Of a stretch of 8,838 nucleotides of DNA, positions 6,074-8,838 are shown in pieces (the stretch's first letter is position 1; each line of letters starts with the position of its first letter). The DNA comes from Candidatus Omnitrophota bacterium. Its GTDB lineage: Bacteria > Omnitrophota > Gorgyraeia > Gygaellales > Profunditerraquicolaceae. The DNA is taken from NCBI GenBank assembly GCA_026387485.1, contig JAPLLQ010000151.1:1-8838 (forward strand), read 5' to 3'. The translations under genes and the position numbers were made by a program. Below the pieces are notes generated by a model. That model was not told where the DNA came from and searched no databases. It saw only the letters and a list, made by a program, of their open reading frames with translations.

Positions 6074-6155
6074 ATACCCAAAAATACTCGAGCTGCTTTG
6101 CCTAAAATCTCCATTCGCTCGAACCTTGCCATGGTCATTTATATAACTAGCTTAC

Positions 6156-6327
6156 TTTTAGCGGATGACTTGGCTTGATTTCGAGCAGCACGTGTGCAGC
6201 CCGAGCGGGCAGGGTTGCCCAGCTAAAAGATGATTCCGGCAGAGCGAGGGCGAAGGCCGAGCGAAGATTTTCCTCGCTGGGAAAATCGAGCGGTGCTGCG
6301 AGAAACAAGACAAGGCAGCCGATAAAA
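6156..6327 (+). repeat. Structured element E2: 172-base imperfect inverted repeat, inverted homologue of E1
   Basis: The arms 6156-6191 and 6293-6327 pair over 29 positions. On the plus strand every opposed mismatch is G-A: 6161/6322, 6165/6318, 6168/6315, 6173/6310 and the tandem pair 6183-6184/6300-6301. There is one bulged A at 6178. Inside are hairpins 6207-6220 (GGGCA/TGCCC) and 6266-6287 (GATTTTCC/GGAAAATC, eight pairs), plus a GC-rich middle with weaker pairing options. The 5' arm has ATGAC, TGGC and TTCGAGC, and the 3' arm has AAAATCGA, GCGAGAA and GACA. These appear in the same order in E1 read on the minus strand. The last base is only ten before the -35 of recG. Minus-strand open frames here are rejected. 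Confidence 0.72.
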
Positions 6328-6337
6328 TACATAATTC

Positions 6338-6365
6338 TTTAAACTTATCTTCATTATAGTATAAT
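6338..6365 (+). promoter_or_regulatory. Promoter for recG
   Basis: A perfect TATAAT (6360-6365) is preceded at 16 bases by TTTAAA (6338-6343). The expected start is near 6372, about four bases before the recG ATG. No Shine-Dalgarno site is visible, so the mRNA may be leaderless or nearly so. Confidence 0.6.
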
Positions 6366-6375
6366 AACTTTTAAT

Positions 6376-8469
6376 ATGAATAAGCTGCAGGAAACTTCTA
6401 TCCAATATCTTAAGGGCGTGGGCCCGAAAAGGGCTAAGGCCTTTGCCCAGGTAGGTATTAATACTATTGAAGACCTATTCTATTATTTCCCCAGGCGTTA
6501 TGAAGACCGGACTAATTTATCTTTAATCTCCGGGCTTAAAGAGGGCGCAATTCAAACCTTCAAAGCCCGGGTTTTGGCTTCTGACCAGCGCGATTCCTGG
6601 CGCCGCCGTAGCTTCAGCATAACCGAAGTATCGGTGGAAGATAAGACAGGGGAAATATCCTGTGTTTGGTTTAATCAGCCATATTTAAAAAATTATTTTA
6701 AGCCGGGTGTAGATTTAATACTCTATGGTAAAATCGAGCATTATGGAACGAGGCTACAGATCCACAACCCTGAGTTTGAAATTATTGAGGATGGGGAAGG
6801 GGAATCTCTGGATGTAGGAAGGCTGGTCCCGGTTTATTCTTTGCCGCAGGGAATAAGCCAGCGCCATTTTCGCAGGCTGCTTAAAGACGGACTAGACACG
6901 CATTTGCCTTCGGTCAATGATTGTTTACCATATGATATAAGAGCAAGGCATAATTTACTTAATCTGGCCAAGAGCCTTTTAAATATCCATTTTCCTGAAA
7001 GCCTCCAAATGCAAAAACAGGCCTACGAGAGATTAAGTTTTGAGGAGTTTTTTTTATTCCAACTACCTTTGGTTTTACGTAAATTAAAGAAGAAAGAAAA
7101 GCCGGGGATTGCTCATAAAATAGGGGGAGAGTTAGTAAAAGAATTTATTTCCAGCCTGACTTTTAAGCTGACTCAGGCTCAAGAGCGAGCCTTGGGTGAA
7201 ATAGAAGCGGATATGGCTAAGCCGCAGGCTATGCAGCGTCTGCTTCAAGGCGATGTCGGCTCAGGTAAAACCGTGGTGGCAACTGCTGCTTGTATGGCCG
7301 CCATACAGAGCGGTTATCAAGCGGCCTTTATGGTGCCGACAGAAATTTTGGCTAGGCAGCATTATGAAAAGATTAATTCTCAGCTTAAGGCTTCAGGAGG
7401 AGAGCTTAATAGTATTCGGGTTGAGTTGGTTACCGGCAGCACAAATAGGAAACACAGGGAAAAGATTTATCATGAAATCAAAGAAGGAAAGATAGATTTA
7501 ATTATTGGTACGCACGCGCTTCTAGAACAAGGCCTTAAGTTTAAAGATTTAAGTTTAGTGATTATTGATGAGCAGCATAAATTCGGGGTTAGCCAGCGCA
7601 GCCTCCTCCCGGGTAAAGGCGCGAATCCGGACCTTTTAATTATGACCGCTACCCCGATCCCCCGGACACTAGCGATCACTTTGTACGGAGATTTAGATAT
7701 TTCGGTTATTGATCAACTTCCTCCCGGCCGCCTGCCGGTTAAGACAATCTATTTTAAGCAGGAGGAGGCTAAGAGAGGGTATGAAATTGCCAAGCAAGAG
7801 TTGGCCGCAAAGAATCAAGTTTATATTATTTATCCGGTGATTGAGGAATCTTATGTCTTAGATATTGCCGGAGCAAAAAAGATGTACGCACAATTAAAAT
7901 CAGGAGAATTTAAAGATTATAGAGTCGCTCTTATCCATGGAAGATTAAAACAGGAGGAGCAGGATAAGATTATGCTCTGTTTTAAAAATAAAGAGTTAGA
8001 CCTTTTAGTTTCAACTACGGTATTGGAAGTAGGTATAGATATAGCCAGCGCAACCTGTATGATTATTGAACATGCACAGCGTTTTGGTTTATCCGGGCTG
8101 CATCAGTTACGCGGACGGGTAGGTAGGGGTAGTCAAGAATCATTCTGTATATTGCTAGCTGATATAGAGACGGAAGAGGCAAAGCAGCGGATTGAAGCCA
8201 TGGTTAGATATAGTGATGGTTTTAAAATTGCCGAGGTGGATCTTAAGATTCGGGGACCGGGTGAATTTTTCGGGATACGCCAGCATGGTTTAACTGAATT
8301 AAAGATAGCCAATCCTTTAACCCAGATGCAGCTATTGAAGGGCGCCCGCGAGGAGGCAATAAAATTACTAAATCTCGATTCTCGCTTAGAGGCGCGTCAG
8401 AATATTCTATTGAAAGAAAGGCTTTTACAGCGGTTTCCTGCCTATGAGAAGTCTATGCTGGTAGGTTAG
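6376..8469 (+). CDS. recG: ATP-dependent DNA helicase RecG
   Basis: RecG remodels branched DNA, reversing stalled replication forks and processing Holliday junctions and R-loops in the cytoplasm. At 697 residues it is full length. The N-terminal wedge/OB domain covers roughly 1-160 and begins with an HhH-like YLKGVGPKRA (11-20). The helicase core has the Q-motif-like LTQAQERAL (265-273), Walker A GDVGSGKT (292-299), DEQH box DEQHKFG (398-404), motif III TATPIPRTLA (424-433), motif V TVLEVGIDI (548-556) and motif VI LHQLRGRVGRG (575-585). The C-terminal RecG region contains GPGEFFGIRQHG (627-638). The ATG at 6376 is the first start in frame after the stretch holding the promoter. It lacks a ribosome binding site. 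The gene stands alone behind its own promoter, and its last 17 bases overlap the convergent gene at 8453. Confidence 0.98.
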   Translation: MNKLQETSIQYLKGVGPKRAKAFAQVGINTIEDLFYYFPRRYEDRTNLSLISGLKEGAIQTFKARVLASDQRDSWRRRSFSITEVSVEDKTGEISCVWFNQPYLKNYFKPGVDLILYGKIEHYGTRLQIHNPEFEIIEDGEGESLDVGRLVPVYSLPQGISQRHFRRLLKDGLDTHLPSVNDCLPYDIRARHNLLNLAKSLLNIHFPESLQMQKQAYERLSFEEFFLFQLPLVLRKLKKKEKPGIAHKIGGELVKEFISSLTFKLTQAQERALGEIEADMAKPQAMQRLLQGDVGSGKTVVATAACMAAIQSGYQAAFMVPTEILARQHYEKINSQLKASGGELNSIRVELVTGSTNRKHREKIYHEIKEGKIDLIIGTHALLEQGLKFKDLSLVIIDEQHKFGVSQRSLLPGKGANPDLLIMTATPIPRTLAITLYGDLDISVIDQLPPGRLPVKTIYFKQEEAKRGYEIAKQELAAKNQVYIIYPVIEESYVLDIAGAKKMYAQLKSGEFKDYRVALIHGRLKQEEQDKIMLCFKNKELDLLVSTTVLEVGIDIASATCMIIEHAQRFGLSGLHQLRGRVGRGSQESFCILLADIETEEAKQRIEAMVRYSDGFKIAEVDLKIRGPGEFFGIRQHGLTELKIANPLTQMQLLKGAREEAIKLLNLDSRLEARQNILLKERLLQRFPAYEKSMLVG

Positions 8470-8838
8470 TAACCATTAAATTAGCCCTACCTTTTTGTTT
8501 TTCTATTTCCTTTAAAGTAGAGTCTATATTTTTCGGCTCAATCAATGGTTTGATAAGCCTGATGATTGAATTCAGGAGAGGGTTATAGGCTTTGGCGTAT
8601 ATATCGAGAGGGATAAGTTTCGCGCCCAGCCGTATTTTAGGATGGTAATCGCTAAACCCCGGCTGATAAACAGAGAAACCATGTTTTATGCACCATTCAA
8701 TATTGTGGCAGAAGGTAGTATAGTAGAGGTGGTATTTATGGGCTACGGTATAATCAAAGCCGATAAACTTATCGATAAATACCCTATTTTTTAGCAGGCA
8801 TAAATTAAAGGCTATAATTTTTCCCTTATCATAAGTGA
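8453..8838 (-). CDS. GNAT/FemAB-like acyltransferase, C-terminal part (5' end outside the window)
   Basis: On the minus strand a frame is open from the window edge (first full codon at 8836) to TAG at 8455-8453, giving 127 residues. Visible features are GKIIAFNLCLLKN, YHLYYTTFCHNIEWCIKHG and then GFSDYHPKIRLGAKLIPLDIY. A helix followed by a 'G..Y..K.RLGA.L.P...Y' strand is typical of the second GNAT fold in FemAB-like and BioF2-type acetyltransferases, which act in cell-wall or envelope aminoacylation and acylation. The substrate is unknown. The gene is convergent with recG and shares 17 bases with it, with no terminator visible between them. Coding status is well supported by the long clean frame filling the otherwise empty end; the family call is tentative. 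Confidence 0.7.
   Translation of the reverse strand, partial: TYDKGKIIAFNLCLLKNRVFIDKFIGFDYTVAHKYHLYYTTFCHNIEWCIKHGFSVYQPGFSDYHPKIRLGAKLIPLDIYAKAYNPLLNSIIRLIKPLIEPKNIDSTLKEIEKQKGRANLMVTNLPA

Larger units (their letters stand above)
5901..6145 (-). repeat. Structured element E1: 245-base imperfect inverted repeat with two internal hairpins
   Basis: The two arms (5901-5985 and 6078-6145) pair over about 49 positions. The main blocks are 5905-5913/6133-6141, 5938-5944/6103-6109, 5962-5968/6096-6102 and 5976-5985/6078-6087 (ten pairs). The closed region holds two hairpins, 5990-6033 and 6041-6073, making a three-way-junction layout. A small extra hairpin at 5945-5959 sits in one arm only. On the minus strand four internal loops are CGAG opposite CGAG, giving tandem G-A mismatches (5927-5928/6119-6120, 5974-5975/6088-6089, 5998-5999/6024-6025, 6005-6006/6017-6018). 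That suggests the minus strand is the functional one. Its ends align with E2. It is richer in G+C than the flanking genes. I do not recognise the family. It could be an RNA gene, a MITE-like repeat or a cruciform-forming site. The open frame at 5898-6146 is judged spurious. Confidence 0.75.

Noticed and set aside
5898..6146. 82-codon open frame on the + strand across E1
   Set aside because: It coincides with the inverted repeat almost end to end, has no ribosome binding site and its translation looks like read-through of hairpin arms. The pairing explains the sequence better than coding does.
5733..6375. CRISPR array, tRNA or insertion sequence in the long gap
   Set aside because: There are no regularly spaced direct repeats, no cloverleaf and no transposase; the repeats present are two inverted structured elements.
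6147..6405. Two short open frames on the - strand across E2 and the recG start
   Set aside because: They lie inside the E2 inverted repeat and the recG promoter, have no start signals and resemble no known protein.

Overview
The window is bacterial chromosome of moderate GC content, with short intergenic gaps, Shine-Dalgarno-type starts and a mixture of housekeeping genes and small poorly characterised genes. Pairing an RRM RNA-binding protein and a YkgJ-type cysteine-cluster protein with secreted cyclophilin and chagasin-like proteins suggests an uncultured candidate-phylum bacterium, perhaps Omnitrophota. That placement is inference from gene content; no rRNA or other phylogenetic marker is present.

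Region 1 (1-2884, all + strand) is a tight run that could be one operon. It holds the 3' end of a DUF4410-type protein, an RRM protein with a long basic tail, a Cys-cluster protein, a cyclophilin with an export signal and a possible second cytoplasmic start, a two-helix membrane protein and an exported chagasin-like inhibitor of cysteine proteases. The cyclophilin, the membrane protein and the inhibitor point to envelope protein folding and protection. Region 2 (2911-5732, + strand) starts at a strong extended -10 promoter. It holds an unrecognised 107-residue protein, glucose-6-phosphate isomerase and a tRNA-dihydrouridine synthase. Region 3 (5733-6375) has no credible protein gene. Region 4 (6376-8469) is recG, preceded by a promoter so close that the mRNA may be leaderless. 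Region 5 (8453-8838, - strand) is the C-terminal part of a GNAT/FemAB-like acyltransferase that overlaps the recG end tail to tail.

The most unusual part is region 3. Its left end looks like a stand-alone minus-strand RNA of about 100 nt, with a sigma70-type promoter, a GAAA-capped hairpin and an intrinsic terminator that faces the dus gene. The rest is two large structured elements, E1 (5901-6145, - strand) and E2 (6156-6327, + strand). They are divergent copies of one family in opposite orientations. Their ends align, their closing stems show compensatory base changes, and both carry repeated CGAG/CGAG tandem G-A mismatches on the strand inferred to be the functional one. I do not recognise this family. 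It is the best candidate here for an undescribed structured RNA or hairpin-forming DNA element.
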